Assembly (NCBI GenBank): GCA_963763115.1
Contig: CAVXNM010000038.1
Location: forward strand, 49,180 to 113,179
DNA: 64,000 bases
Direction: 5' to 3'
DNA from: CAVQCA01 sp963763115
GTDB lineage: Bacteria; Pseudomonadota; Gammaproteobacteria; UBA9214
Both the position numbers and the translations under genes were made by a program. Positions 37,612 through 47,009 of the stretch are shown piece after piece. The number at the start of each line of letters is the position of its first letter. The first letter of the stretch is position 1. The notes under the pieces are model-generated. The model did not search any database, was not told the origin of the DNA, and saw nothing but the letters and a program-made list of their open reading frames with translations.

Positions 37612-37744
37612 CCGTGGCCGACGTCTGATAGCCGAACGTAACCGGAAGAGAAACGCTCACTGGATCGGCTCACCGGCTGCAACATCCCGTGTTTTCAACA
37701 GGGCAAGACATTTATCAACTTCGGGTGTATCTTCACCGTCCAGC

Positions 37745-37761
37745 CGCACTATCGTGGTGCT
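37745..37761. promoter_or_regulatory. NtrC-binding site, distal
   Basis: CGCACTATCGTGGTGCT fits the NtrC consensus TGCACC-N5-GGTGCA with three mismatches in the 12 fixed positions. Its centre is 30 bases, about three helical turns, from the proximal site. Confidence 0.7.
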
Positions 37762-37774
37762 GTACAGGGAGGTG

Positions 37775-37791
37775 TGCACCGGCGTGGTGCG
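37775..37791. promoter_or_regulatory. NtrC-binding site, proximal
   Basis: TGCACCGGCGTGGTGCG matches TGCACC-N5-GGTGCA at all but the last base. It lies about 80 bases before the -24 element, in enhancer position for glnA. Confidence 0.85.
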
Positions 37792-37855
37792 CGCATTCCG
37801 GGGATGGGACACCTAATGCCATGATATAACGGGCGTTTGCCGGTAGAACAGGCCA

Positions 37856-37871
37856 TGGCATAATTCCTGCC
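37856..37871 (+). promoter_or_regulatory. sigma54 (-24/-12) promoter of glnA
   Basis: TGGCATAATTCCTGCC carries the invariant GG and GC exactly ten bases apart, as RpoN promoters require. It lies about 100 bases before the glnA ATG and downstream of two NtrC sites. Confidence 0.85.
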
Positions 37872-37969
37872 TTAATTCCAGGAAGAATTGCAAGATTTGT
37901 CGAGAGAGCCGGTTTCATCGCGATATCGGCGTGTGAATTCGAATTGCTAGTTAATCTGGAGGGGTTTTA

Positions 37970-39379
37970 ATGTCTGCCACCAAAGTGTTGAAAATGTTGA
38001 AGGACAACGAGGTCAAATACGTCGACCTGCGGTTTACCGATACCAAGGGCAAGGAGCAGCATGTCACACTGCCTGCCGGTATCATCAAGACCGATTTTTT
38101 CAAGGACGGGAAAATGTTCGATGGCTCCAGCATCTCCGGCTGGAAGGGGATCAACGATTCAGACATGGTGTTGATGCCTGATAGCTCGACCGCCGTCATG
38201 GATCTGTTCAGCGACGAAGCCACCCTGATTCTGCGCTGCGATATTCTCGAGCCCATGACCATGCAGGGCTACGATCGCGACCCGCGTTCGATTGCCCGGC
38301 GCGCCGAAGAATATCTCAAATCCACCAAGATTGCCGATGCCTCCTACTTCGGTCCCGAACCCGAGTTTTTCATACTCGATGACGTTCGCTGGGGCGCCGA
38401 TATCAGCGGCGCCTTCTACAAGGTTGATTCCGACGAGGCGGCCTGGAACTCGGAGCGCGTCTACGAAGACGGCAATATCGGGCATCGCCCGACCAGCAAG
38501 GGTGGTTATTTCCCGGTTCCCCCTGTCGATTCGCTGCATGATATACGCGGTGCCATGTGCCTGGCGCTGGAAGAGATGGGTGTCTGTGTCGAGGTGCACC
38601 ATCACGAAGTGGCGACCGCCGGCCAGTGCGAAATCGGTACCCGCTTCAACACCTTGACGCGCAAGGCCGATGAAGTCCAGATACTGAAATACGTGGTGAT
38701 GAACGTGGCTCACGGCTATGGCAAAACCGCGACCTTCATGCCGAAGCCGCTGGTGGGCGATAACGGCAGCGGCATGCATGTGCACCAGTCGCTTTCGAAG
38801 GACGGCAAGAATATCTTTACCGGCACCAAGTACGGCGGATTGTCACAGCAGGCGCTCTACTATATTGGCGGCATCTTCAAGCATGCACGTGCGCTCAATG
38901 CCTTCACCAATCCCGGCACGAACAGCTACAAGCGTCTGGTGCCGGGTTTCGAGGCGCCGGTCATGCTCGCCTATTCGGCACGCAACCGTTCCGCTTCCGT
39001 GCGGATTCCGTTCGAGTCAAATCCCCAGGCGCGACGGATCGAGGTGCGCTTCCCGGATCCCAGTGCCAATCCCTACCTTGCCTTTGCGGCAATGATGATG
39101 GCCGGTCTGGACGGTATCAAGAACAAGATTGATCCGGGAGAGGCCATGGACAAGGACCTGTACGACCTGCCGCCGGAAGAGGAGAAGAAGATCCCGAAAG
39201 TGTGTCACGCGCTGGATATGGCGCTTGATGCTCTTGACAACGATCGCAAATTCCTCACCGTCGGCGGTGTGTTCTCTGATGCCATGATTGACGGGTACAT
39301 CGATCTGAAGATGGGCGATGTCACGCGCCTGCGCATGACTACCCATCCTGTTGAATATGATATGTATTACAGCCTGTAG
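37970..39379 (+). CDS. glnA: glutamine synthetase type I
   Basis: Makes glutamine from glutamate, ammonia and ATP. It has 469 residues, the same as E. coli GlnA. MFDGSSISGWKGINDSDMVL and the latch loop, NGSGMHVHQS and the glutamate loop NPGTNSYKRLVPGFEAP are present. The adenylylation loop contains KEADLYDLP-like MDKDLYDLPPEEE with the conserved tyrosine, so control by GlnE is likely. AGGAGGGG-like GGAGGGG precedes the ATG. Transcription is predicted to be NtrC/RpoN-dependent. Confidence 0.98.
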   Translation: MSATKVLKMLKDNEVKYVDLRFTDTKGKEQHVTLPAGIIKTDFFKDGKMFDGSSISGWKGINDSDMVLMPDSSTAVMDLFSDEATLILRCDILEPMTMQGYDRDPRSIARRAEEYLKSTKIADASYFGPEPEFFILDDVRWGADISGAFYKVDSDEAAWNSERVYEDGNIGHRPTSKGGYFPVPPVDSLHDIRGAMCLALEEMGVCVEVHHHEVATAGQCEIGTRFNTLTRKADEVQILKYVVMNVAHGYGKTATFMPKPLVGDNGSGMHVHQSLSKDGKNIFTGTKYGGLSQQALYYIGGIFKHARALNAFTNPGTNSYKRLVPGFEAPVMLAYSARNRSASVRIPFESNPQARRIEVRFPDPSANPYLAFAAMMMAGLDGIKNKIDPGEAMDKDLYDLPPEEEKKIPKVCHALDMALDALDNDRKFLTVGGVFSDAMIDGYIDLKMGDVTRLRMTTHPVEYDMYYSL

Positions 39380-39401
39380 GCTGCCGTTGTCCGAACTGTA
39401 G

Positions 39402-39431
39402 AAAGCGCCCCGCCCGGGGCGCTTTTTTTTT
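39402..39431 (+). terminator. Rho-independent terminator of glnA
   Basis: Perfect stem GCGCCCC/GGGGCGC (39405-39422) with a GCCC loop is followed by nine T (39423-39431). It lies 23 bases after the glnA stop. Confidence 0.95.
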
Positions 39432-39518
39432 GAGTTTTTGCGCCGTGGTTCGACCAAATGGCCGGAATTGCTGATAATCTGTATTGAATCATTGATATCA
39501 CACAGCTATGGTGGGCTT

Positions 39519-40079
39519 ATGAAACGTTTCCCGGTGTTACTCATGCTGCTGTCCGCAAGTGTGCAGGCGGACGTCTACAAATCGGTTAATGAGAACGGCG
39601 AGATCATCTACAGCGACCAGCCATCGCCCAATGCACAACGCATAAAATTACCGGAGTTGCCCACTTACAAGGCGACCCCGGTTCCCGGTTTTTCCAGCAC
39701 TTCGGAAACCGCGCCGGTAGCGAGTCCATACAACAGTGTGAAGATTGTCGCTCCCGAGAACGATGCCACCATACGGGACAATCAAGGGATTGTCAGGGTA
39801 CAGGTCGTGCTCGACCCCCCGCTGATAGCCAGGCAGGGACACAAGATTCAATTCTCTCTCAATGGTGAACCCCACGGCATACCGGTTGGAACCACGTCCA
39901 TCAGCTTCAGTAATCTGGATCGCGGTACCTATACCCTGTCAGCGAGCGTTGTGGACGCCAACGGTAAGGTGTTGATGACGAGTGAACCGGTCGTTTTCCA
40001 CCTGCATCGTGAATCCATTCTTAATCCCAACAGCCCGCTGAACGTCAAGCCAAAACCCCAGCCTCTGCCCAAATCCTAG
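39519..40079 (+). CDS. exported DUF4124-domain protein
   Basis: Secreted or periplasmic protein of 186 residues from the ATG at 39519 (the frame is open upstream without homology). A signal peptide (MKRFPVLLMLLSASVQA) precedes a DUF4124 motif DVYKSVNENGEIIYSDQPSP at about 18-37. The rest has an Ig-like beta pattern. Function unknown; a gene of this type is often found between glnA and ntrB in gammaproteobacteria. Confidence 0.88.
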   Translation: MKRFPVLLMLLSASVQADVYKSVNENGEIIYSDQPSPNAQRIKLPELPTYKATPVPGFSSTSETAPVASPYNSVKIVAPENDATIRDNQGIVRVQVVLDPPLIARQGHKIQFSLNGEPHGIPVGTTSISFSNLDRGTYTLSASVVDANGKVLMTSEPVVFHLHRESILNPNSPLNVKPKPQPLPKS

Positions 40080-40328
40080 CCATTATCCATATCGTTGCCG
40101 GGCTCCGTTACCATCGAATACTCGGGTATCGGGAAGCCGCGATCTACGATTCCCTGTTATGGCTCGACGCCCTGTTTTGGTGCATAATGGGGCGGTGTCA
40201 TCCCATGGCTGGTATGTCAAGGTGTTGTGATATTTTCAAACAACTTGATTATTTTGGTTATTTTCACTGCACTCGAACCGGCAACCATTATGACAGAAGC
40301 TGGTTTGGAATTTGCATCCTAAGCTGCT

Positions 40329-41408
40329 ATGACAGCGCCTCAAACCTTCCCCGAATCCGGCGCCGAGCGACTGCTCGAATTCCTGAGTACGACGGTTCTG
40401 TTGTTTGATGACCAGCTGCGGTTGCGCTATATCAATCCGGCAGGGGAGGTGATGCTGGCACAGAGTGCACGCCACGCCTGTGGCAAGTCACTCCAGGATC
40501 TCATTGCCAATGCGGATATGGTTACCAGGCATTTGACGGGTACGCTGGAATCCAGACAAGTCATCATGCAGCGTGGCTGCAGGCTGAATCTGGCGAATGG
40601 GAAGTCCAGCGTGATCGTGAATTGCACTCATACGCCGGTCAGTATACCGGGAGAATTTTCCGGGGTGATGCTGGAACTGAGCAAGGTCGATCATCTCATG
40701 CGAATCGAGCAGGATGAACAGCTGATTATCCAGCAGGAAGCGACGCATGCCCTGTTGCGGGGACTTGCCCATGAGATCAAGAACCCGCTGGGTGGCCTGC
40801 GGGGTGCCGCTCAGTTGCTGGAAAGAGAGATTCAGGACGATGAGCTGAAAGAATATACCCAGATCATCATTGGTGAAGCTGACCGGCTTCAGAACCTCAT
40901 CGATCGGATGTTGTGGCCGAAGAACATTCCCAGCATGCAGGCTGTGAATATTCACCATATCCTAGAACGGGTAAGCGATCTGGTGCTGGTTGAGGTAAAC
41001 AGCGGCCTGAAAATCATCAAGGATTATGACCCGAGTCTGCCCGATTTTCAGGCTGACCCGGATCTTCTTGTTCAGGCCGTTCTGAATATCGTGCGCAACG
41101 CCGTACAGGCACTGGGTGGCAAGGGCGAAATCAGACTGCGCACGCGTGTACGGCGCCAGTTCAACATCGGCAACCGGCGACACCGCCTGGTGGCCAGCGT
41201 TCAGGTGATTGACAACGGCCCGGGTATCGATGAGAACCTTCGCGAAAAGATTTTCTACCCGATGATAACGACGCGCAGCGACGGCACCGGACTCGGACTA
41301 TCCATCGCGCAATCGCTGATCAACCGGCATCAGGGTCTGATTGAATGCAACAGCAAACCGGGGAATACCGTGTTCACCATTTTACTTCCACTGGACAGCA
41401 CACAATGA
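40329..41408 (+). CDS. glnL: nitrogen regulation sensor kinase NtrB
   Basis: Cytoplasmic histidine kinase/phosphatase that controls NtrC in response to PII. It has 359 residues. An N-terminal PAS-like domain (TTVLLFDDQLRLRYINPAG) is followed by the H-box LAHEIKNPLGGLRGAAQLLE, N-box NIVRNAVQALGG, and G-boxes VIDNGPGID and GTGLGLSIAQSLI. No transmembrane helix is present, as expected. Its stop overlaps the ntrC start as ATGA. Confidence 0.96.
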   Translation: MTAPQTFPESGAERLLEFLSTTVLLFDDQLRLRYINPAGEVMLAQSARHACGKSLQDLIANADMVTRHLTGTLESRQVIMQRGCRLNLANGKSSVIVNCTHTPVSIPGEFSGVMLELSKVDHLMRIEQDEQLIIQQEATHALLRGLAHEIKNPLGGLRGAAQLLEREIQDDELKEYTQIIIGEADRLQNLIDRMLWPKNIPSMQAVNIHHILERVSDLVLVEVNSGLKIIKDYDPSLPDFQADPDLLVQAVLNIVRNAVQALGGKGEIRLRTRVRRQFNIGNRRHRLVASVQVIDNGPGIDENLREKIFYPMITTRSDGTGLGLSIAQSLINRHQGLIECNSKPGNTVFTILLPLDSTQ

Positions 41409-42817
41409 GCCATAGCCAGAAAATCTGGGTCATTGACGACGACACTTCAATTCGCTGGGTACTCGAAAAGGCGCTGGACAAGGCCGGGATGGTCGTGACC
41501 AGTTTTGACTCCGGCACCAAGGCGCTGCAGGCGCTGCAGAAGGAGGAACCGGCCGTGATTATATCGGATATCCGCATGCCGGGCATCAACGGGCTTGAGT
41601 TGCTGGAGCAGATTGGCAATACCTGTCCTAAACTGCCGGTGATCATCATGACCGCGCATTCCGACCTTGACAGTGCGGTTTCCGCCTACAAGGGCGGCGC
41701 GTTTGAGTATCTGCCGAAACCGTTTGATGTCGACGATGCGATAGCACTCGCGCGCCGTGCGCTCAAAGTTAGGGAACAGCAGCAGGCAGAGATTGTCATC
41801 GACAGCAAACATGATTCTCCGGAGATCGTTGGCAAGGCGCCTGCGATGCAGGAGGTCTTTCGCGCCATCGGACGACTGGCGCATTCAAACGCCACAGTCC
41901 TGATCAACGGCGAATCGGGTACCGGCAAGGAACTTGTCGCCCTTGCGCTTCATCGACACAGCCTGCGTGCCGACAAGCCGTTCGTGGCGCTCAACATGGC
42001 CGCGATACCACGTGACCTGCTGGAGTCCGAGCTTTTTGGACATGAGCGGGGAGCATTTACCGGCGCGCAAAGCCGGCGTATAGGCCGGTTTGAACAAGCC
42101 GATGGTGGCACCCTGATGCTGGACGAGATTGGCGACATGCCGGCGGAATTGCAAACCCGGTTGCTAAGGGTGCTGGCGGACGGGGAATTTTATCCCGTCG
42201 GTGCACATACACCGAAGAAGGTCAATGTGCGCATCATCGCCGCCACACACCAGGATCTTGAACAACGCGTTAAGGATGGTCGCTTCCGGGAAGACCTGTT
42301 TCACCGCCTGAATGTGATCCGTATACACATACCGGCACTGCGTGAGCGTCGCGAGGACATCCCGGTGCTGATGCACTATTTCCTGGGTCTGGCGGCAAAG
42401 GAGCTTGAGGTCGACGCAAAACAGGTCGGCCAGGACGTCGATAAAATGCTTATACAACTCGACTGGCCGGGTAATGTGCGCCAGCTCGAGAATCTGTGCC
42501 GCTGGCTGACCGTGATGGCACCCGGTCAGGAAATACGGGTTGAGGATTTGCCTGAAGAACTGACCACCCAGTCCGGTCACATGATGACATCAGAGGGGGA
42601 TTGGCAACCGCAACTGCGTAAATGGGTCCGCCAGCAACTCGTGGACGGCCGCGAGCATATACTGGATGAAGCCACGCCTGCTTTCGAGCGGATCATGATT
42701 GAGACGGCGCTGCAGCATACCAGCGGACGGCGCCAGGAAGCGGCACGGTTGCTGGGATGGGGACGCAATACCCTGACCCGCAAACTCAAGGAACTCGGTA
42801 TGCAGGATACCGCCTGA
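41405..42817 (+). CDS. glnG: nitrogen regulation response regulator NtrC
   Basis: Sigma54-dependent activator of 470 residues. The receiver domain has its phosphorylatable aspartate in VIISDIRMPG. The AAA+ domain carries Walker A GESGTGKE and the sigma54-contact loop GAFTGA. The C-terminal Fis-type helix-turn-helix reads EAARLLGWGRNTLTRKL. The ATG at 41405 overlaps the ntrB stop; the upstream extension to 41345 lies inside ntrB. It should act on the two sites upstream of glnA. Confidence 0.97.
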   Translation: MSHSQKIWVIDDDTSIRWVLEKALDKAGMVVTSFDSGTKALQALQKEEPAVIISDIRMPGINGLELLEQIGNTCPKLPVIIMTAHSDLDSAVSAYKGGAFEYLPKPFDVDDAIALARRALKVREQQQAEIVIDSKHDSPEIVGKAPAMQEVFRAIGRLAHSNATVLINGESGTGKELVALALHRHSLRADKPFVALNMAAIPRDLLESELFGHERGAFTGAQSRRIGRFEQADGGTLMLDEIGDMPAELQTRLLRVLADGEFYPVGAHTPKKVNVRIIAATHQDLEQRVKDGRFREDLFHRLNVIRIHIPALRERREDIPVLMHYFLGLAAKELEVDAKQVGQDVDKMLIQLDWPGNVRQLENLCRWLTVMAPGQEIRVEDLPEELTTQSGHMMTSEGDWQPQLRKWVRQQLVDGREHILDEATPAFERIMIETALQHTSGRRQEAARLLGWGRNTLTRKLKELGMQDTA

Positions 42818-42998
42818 GCCGCCGGTTCAGGCTACCCCCCACAAAGCTGTCAATACTCCGCGTTTTATAGACGCATCATATCCGGTGTGATTCAATCGCC
42901 GTGCCACCGGGACTGGACCGGCAGATGAAAGACCACCTTGCGCTGAGCCGACGTCCCTGCTTCCAAAAATCAAACTTATACAAGATGCATAGGGCTCA

Positions 42999-45053
42999 AT
43001 GCGGTCAGGGAACAGACGTAATCAGCAAGTTCTAGTCGGTGCGACGCTGCTATTGTACCAGATAGCAGCGTTCTGGATTCCTGTCCGGGCGTATGCGGAA
43101 GACGCATCATCCTCTACTGCGCAAAAAGAGATTGCGCCAAAGACTGAAACACCCTCGGCGCAAGCCACTGATACTTCCGCGACGGCTGATACTTATGTGG
43201 ATCAGCTGATCGAACCCGGGCAGGACGCCAGACTGTATGACAGTGAACTGAGGGAAGAGGAGGCCGAACCCGAGGGACGACGCTTTCTCAGCGTTGAATA
43301 TCAGTATTACCGCGATAAGCGCGATCCCTACGATGACTGGGAGAACGGTATACTGCTCAACTGGCGTCGCGAAACCCTGAACTACGGGGAGTTTGATCTT
43401 TCCGGCGCCCTGCGAAAGGGCAATCAGCAATCCTTCCAGGACGATTCCGGTAACGCGCAGTTTACCCTGCGACAGTACGGTTTCGCGCTGAGTGAACACC
43501 GGATCATGGATAATACGGCCGGGGTACTGCGCAGCAATGCCGATTCCATGATCAGCAGCAGCTTCCGGTTGAATCTCCCCTCGGCGCTGCTGCTTGGAGC
43601 CAAAAGCCGGATATCCGGCCAGGACTCTAGCATGGATATCAGCGCCGGGCGCATCGGCCGGCTGGGCACTGGCCAGATACAGGGTTTTGATACCAGTGAC
43701 GGTAAACTCTTTTCCCTGGGCTTTAATCGCGACCTGGACAGCCGATGGCGCGTCGGCACCTATGCACTTGACCTCGAGGATGCGGCTGATGTTCCTGACC
43801 ATCAGAGCATTGCATCGGCAGTGGAATACCGCAGCGCCGATGACCGGCAACGCTACAAGGCGCATTTGCTGCTGGACAGCAAGGGGCAGAATGGCGCCTG
43901 GCTGGACGGGGATATGCGTATCAATCGCTGGCGTAACCGCTATGGCGTGTTCCGGCTCGAACCCGATTTGTTGTGGGCTGACACGGCATTGGCCAATGAT
44001 CAGCAGGGGGCTTATCTGCGTTCGGAAACTCGCAGCCTGCGCAATGCCTTCACCGCGGGACTTGACTTTGTCGACACCAATATCGACGGCAATACCACAC
44101 GCCCGGACAACTATCTCTACAACGGATTCCTGGACGAGTCCTGGCGCTGGACTCATAAAACCACCATCGGCTCCACGCTGACGGTGCGCGGCAACAGGCC
44201 AAGCAATAATGCCGCCGGTGATGAAAGCCGCAACTACGTTGTGTCAGGCTATATCTCCCGGGGATTTTCGATCGGAACCTCCCGCCTGCAGGTTTCCGCT
44301 TCCCGACTCGAAGAAGGGAATGACACCGGGAATGGCTATGGCGTCGTATGGGACCAGGACTGGAACCTGCGGCAGGATCTGTCATTGTCCAGCTCGATTT
44401 CCCATGAAAACGAAACCGGGATCGATAATCAGGAAAAACGCAGTTCCGCCGCCTTGCTCATGCGTTATGATATTACTCCCAGCCTGAGCTGGGATGCGGA
44501 TATTTCCTATGTTCGTGTGGACAGCAAACAGCTGAATACACAAAACAACCTGTTCAGCTCGCTCGCCATGTACTGGCGTTTCCTCCGGGACTGGGATGCC
44601 AGTTTGCGCGTCACACTGAATCAGTTTGACAGTAATGCCGACATTAACGGCGCGGATTTGTCAGGTGACGAGAAAACCCTGTTATTCAGTGTGCGATACA
44701 GTAAATCAGTTGGCCGGCCATACGTACTGCTTGGGCAGCAGACCGATGCGCACGGCTATGGGGATATCACGGGCCTGGTGTTTTATGACGAGAATGGCGA
44801 TGGCAACCGTCAGGCGGGTGAGCCGGTGGCGAGAGACGTTGTCGTCTATCTGGACAAGCGCTATGTGGCTACGACCGACAGTGATGGTCGCTACCGGTTT
44901 GAACACATCGCCGCTGGGAAACATGACCTGAGCCTGGCGCTTGAGGATTTACCCTTGCCATGGGGATTGCTGGATGACGCGCCACGGCAGGTAACTGTCG
45001 AAATCAGGGACAGCAGCGAAGTGAATTTCGCCTTGCGCCGACTCGACCAGTAA
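42999..45053 (+). CDS. predicted outer-membrane barrel protein with C-terminal SdrD_B/CNA-B-like domain, possible usher analogue
   Basis: Exported protein of 684 residues that I cannot place in a named family. A signal peptide ends at about AYA-ED (residues 33-35). An acidic, Ser/Thr-rich linker follows to about 90. From about 95 to 585 many alternating amphipathic strands separated by short turns (WRVGTYALDLEDA, YKAHLLLDSKGQNGAW) suggest a large barrel. Residues 588-684 form a B-type Ig-like domain with GLVFYDENGDGNRQAGEPV and TDSDGRYRFEHI. Size and final domain recall ushers, but no usher plug or N-terminal domain is evident. It ends 20 bases from the convergent chaperone-subunit cluster, its likely partner. 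Confidence 0.75.
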   Translation: MRSGNRRNQQVLVGATLLLYQIAAFWIPVRAYAEDASSSTAQKEIAPKTETPSAQATDTSATADTYVDQLIEPGQDARLYDSELREEEAEPEGRRFLSVEYQYYRDKRDPYDDWENGILLNWRRETLNYGEFDLSGALRKGNQQSFQDDSGNAQFTLRQYGFALSEHRIMDNTAGVLRSNADSMISSSFRLNLPSALLLGAKSRISGQDSSMDISAGRIGRLGTGQIQGFDTSDGKLFSLGFNRDLDSRWRVGTYALDLEDAADVPDHQSIASAVEYRSADDRQRYKAHLLLDSKGQNGAWLDGDMRINRWRNRYGVFRLEPDLLWADTALANDQQGAYLRSETRSLRNAFTAGLDFVDTNIDGNTTRPDNYLYNGFLDESWRWTHKTTIGSTLTVRGNRPSNNAAGDESRNYVVSGYISRGFSIGTSRLQVSASRLEEGNDTGNGYGVVWDQDWNLRQDLSLSSSISHENETGIDNQEKRSSAALLMRYDITPSLSWDADISYVRVDSKQLNTQNNLFSSLAMYWRFLRDWDASLRVTLNQFDSNADINGADLSGDEKTLLFSVRYSKSVGRPYVLLGQQTDAHGYGDITGLVFYDENGDGNRQAGEPVARDVVVYLDKRYVATTDSDGRYRFEHIAAGKHDLSLALEDLPLPWGLLDDAPRQVTVEIRDSSEVNFALRRLDQ

Positions 45054-45073
45054 TCGCGTTCGACCTGATTCGC

Positions 45074-45895
45074 TTACTCCACGCGCTGGTCTATTTCCAA
45101 TTTTCCACCATTCCACTCGATGGTGCCCTTCAGTTGCAGCGGGGAGTTCACCGGTTGCGCGGTTTCACCCTTCATGACCGCCTGCTGCAGGGGTATTTTC
45201 CGGGTTTGTCCGGGCAGTATGGGCATTGCGATGAGTTCAAATTCCAGGTGCTTGCCAGTGTTGTCGATGGCATCGATAAACCCGGTGGGGCGTGCATGTG
45301 CAGTACCGCGATTTTGCAGTATGGCCATGGGTGTGCGCTGGCCGTTGTAGTCGTCCATCGTGAGTCCCTTGAGCATGAGGTCGGGTGCGGCATCTCCGAC
45401 CTCAACGTAGATCACCACGGCTACTCTGGCCTGCACGGGGATGGTGAGCGAGTTGGCTTGAGTCACAACCGCCTCATCCCTGGGGACTTCTATCATCATG
45501 GCCAGACGGCATTCGCCCGCAGGCGCATCCTTGGGAATGGCGATTTCGAAGCGGAACCGCTTGCTGCCTTTCGGCGGAACAAGGATCTTGTGACGTTCGA
45601 TCCGGGACCACGGCCGGCAACTGCCGGGTTGCAGTTCGGGCGGGTAAAAGGTTGCGGAACCCGCTTCGTTCATGCTCCAGTCAGCCGTTCGCAGCAGAAA
45701 GGTGACGGACTGGTTATCCGGATTCTGGATATCCACATGGTCGCGCAGCACGTCGCCGGGGTTGCCTCTGAGCTCAAAGCGGGGCGGAGAGACCACGGCA
45801 GCGAATCCCGCAGCCATAACCGGTCTGATACCGGCGAACAGCAGCACCATGACGAGCAGGTGACGTATTTCAGGGCGTATCGATCTCGATCTCAT
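45074..45895 (-). CDS. PapD-like periplasmic pilus chaperone
   Basis: Exported protein of 273 residues with a signal peptide (about 1-28) and two Ig-like halves, resembling fimbrial chaperones. The first domain shows VVSPPRFELRGNPGDVLRDH and a later RFRFEIAIPKDAPAGECRL, which parallels the F1-G1 region of PapD. Two cysteines (GSCRPW and GECRLA) may form a disulfide. The second domain is rich in beta strands and ends KLEIDQRVE. It overlaps the preceding gene by 26 bases and is the last gene of its operon. Homology to classical FimC is weak, so the subclass is uncertain. Confidence 0.75.
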   Translation of the reverse strand: MRSRSIRPEIRHLLVMVLLFAGIRPVMAAGFAAVVSPPRFELRGNPGDVLRDHVDIQNPDNQSVTFLLRTADWSMNEAGSATFYPPELQPGSCRPWSRIERHKILVPPKGSKRFRFEIAIPKDAPAGECRLAMMIEVPRDEAVVTQANSLTIPVQARVAVVIYVEVGDAAPDLMLKGLTMDDYNGQRTPMAILQNRGTAHARPTGFIDAIDNTGKHLEFELIAMPILPGQTRKIPLQQAVMKGETAQPVNSPLQLKGTIEWNGGKLEIDQRVE

Positions 45896-46364
45896 ACACA
45901 GGTTCCAGGCGCAGGGTCTGATTCAAATCGCGGCCGTCAATATCAAAGGTGAAACTGAAATTACCGCGCATCACGTTTTCAGTTATCGTCCCCTGGTAAA
46001 TCAGCTGACGGTTACCGGGCGTTACGCTGCCGTCGGAAAACAGTCCGTTGGTCGTCCAGCTCATGCGCAGACTGTCCGGGTTGCGCAGACCGCGCACGTT
46101 GATCGGCAATCCCAGATAGATGCGTGCGCGCTGACCTAGGTACTTCGCGGTGTTGAGCCGTGTCTCCACGTTGTATGCGCGCGCCTCGACGGCAGTGAAA
46201 TTGCGGTCGTCCGCGGGGCCGGAATAGAGCGGGTCTTTCCAGTCGAAATTCAGGTTGAGCTGTTGTTGAGGCGAAAGCGAGTCATCGAGAGGCTCGGCCA
46301 GGCCCGCCTGGGCAAGCGCTATGCCGAGGGTAAGGACAATGCCGTTGCTCAGGGGACGAACCAT
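45870..46364 (-). CDS. exported beta-rich protein of the fibre locus
   Basis: Exported protein of 164 residues that I do not recognise. A signal peptide ends near GLA-EP (about 23). The mature part is beta-rich, with AYNVETRLNTAKYLGQRARI in the middle and a final EPVYEIEIDTP. It overlaps the gene before it by 16 bases and the chaperone gene by 26, so the three are translationally coupled. It could be a minor or tip subunit or an assembly factor. Confidence 0.7.
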   Translation of the reverse strand: MVRPLSNGIVLTLGIALAQAGLAEPLDDSLSPQQQLNLNFDWKDPLYSGPADDRNFTAVEARAYNVETRLNTAKYLGQRARIYLGLPINVRGLRNPDSLRMSWTTNGLFSDGSVTPGNRQLIYQGTITENVMRGNFSFTFDIDGRDLNQTLRLEPVYEIEIDTP

Positions 46365-46921
46365 GTATAGGTCACCGTGCCGGTATAGGTTCCCGCGTCA
46401 TAGACGGTATCGTTGGCATAGTAAAAAGTGAGCTGGTCACTCACACTGACTGAACTCGCATAGGAAGCCAGTAACTGGTTGCTGGTGCCGGCGAAGGTGC
46501 CTGACGGGATCTCGCCATCCCTTGAAGTCCAGCTGATTTTCGAGGCCGGAATGCTGCTTCCCCTGCCGTTATTCAAGGGAGTCGCAGAGTTCACGGTCAG
46601 AAAGGCGGTTAGCGGGTTGGAGGCGGTCGCTCGTATCTGAAGGCTTATGGTAATGACATCCGAGCCTGTCACCAGCATGCCGTTACCTGCCCTGGTGCCC
46701 GGCACCGTGAAGGTGACGGTATCGACCTTGTTTCCCGCGTGCCCGACCTGAATGGTGATCTTCGGCTTGGCTTTGTCTTTCAGGGTAATCACGGCTGCCA
46801 TGACACGGTTGCCGTAGCTCGTCAGGACGCCTGCCGCGACCAGGATGAACAGCAGGGAGGGCAGCAGTTTGTTTATCCCCACCCATTCGATTCCCTTGTG
46901 AAAGTCCCTTAACATGATCAT
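46349..46921 (-). CDS. exported fibre subunit-like protein
   Basis: Protein of 190 residues from ATG 46921 (or 188 from 46915); the frame is open to 47068 without homology. A hydrophobic export signal (about 17-40, LLPSLLFILVAAGVLTSYG) precedes a beta-rich domain with ITIQVGHAGNKVDTVTF and an ending DAGTYTGTVTYTWFVP. That ending has the alternating pattern common at the C-terminus of chaperone-usher subunits and echoes DPGTY...YTAAS in the two paralogues upstream. No strong ribosome site was seen. Confidence 0.7.
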   Translation of the reverse strand: MIMLRDFHKGIEWVGINKLLPSLLFILVAAGVLTSYGNRVMAAVITLKDKAKPKITIQVGHAGNKVDTVTFTVPGTRAGNGMLVTGSDVITISLQIRATASNPLTAFLTVNSATPLNNGRGSSIPASKISWTSRDGEIPSGTFAGTSNQLLASYASSVSVSDQLTFYYANDTVYDAGTYTGTVTYTWFVP

Positions 46922-47009
46922 CAATGCTACCGTTTTTCCATGACTGCAGCCAGCAAGAGCCCGGGAAACATCCCTGTCTGGCTTCAGTGTTCTGGTTAAT
47001 ACTGTCAGG

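Larger units (their letters stand above)
37612..37969. other. glnA regulatory region
   Basis: These 358 bases contain no supported gene. They hold two NtrC-type sites and a sigma54 promoter, listed separately. Confidence 0.7.
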
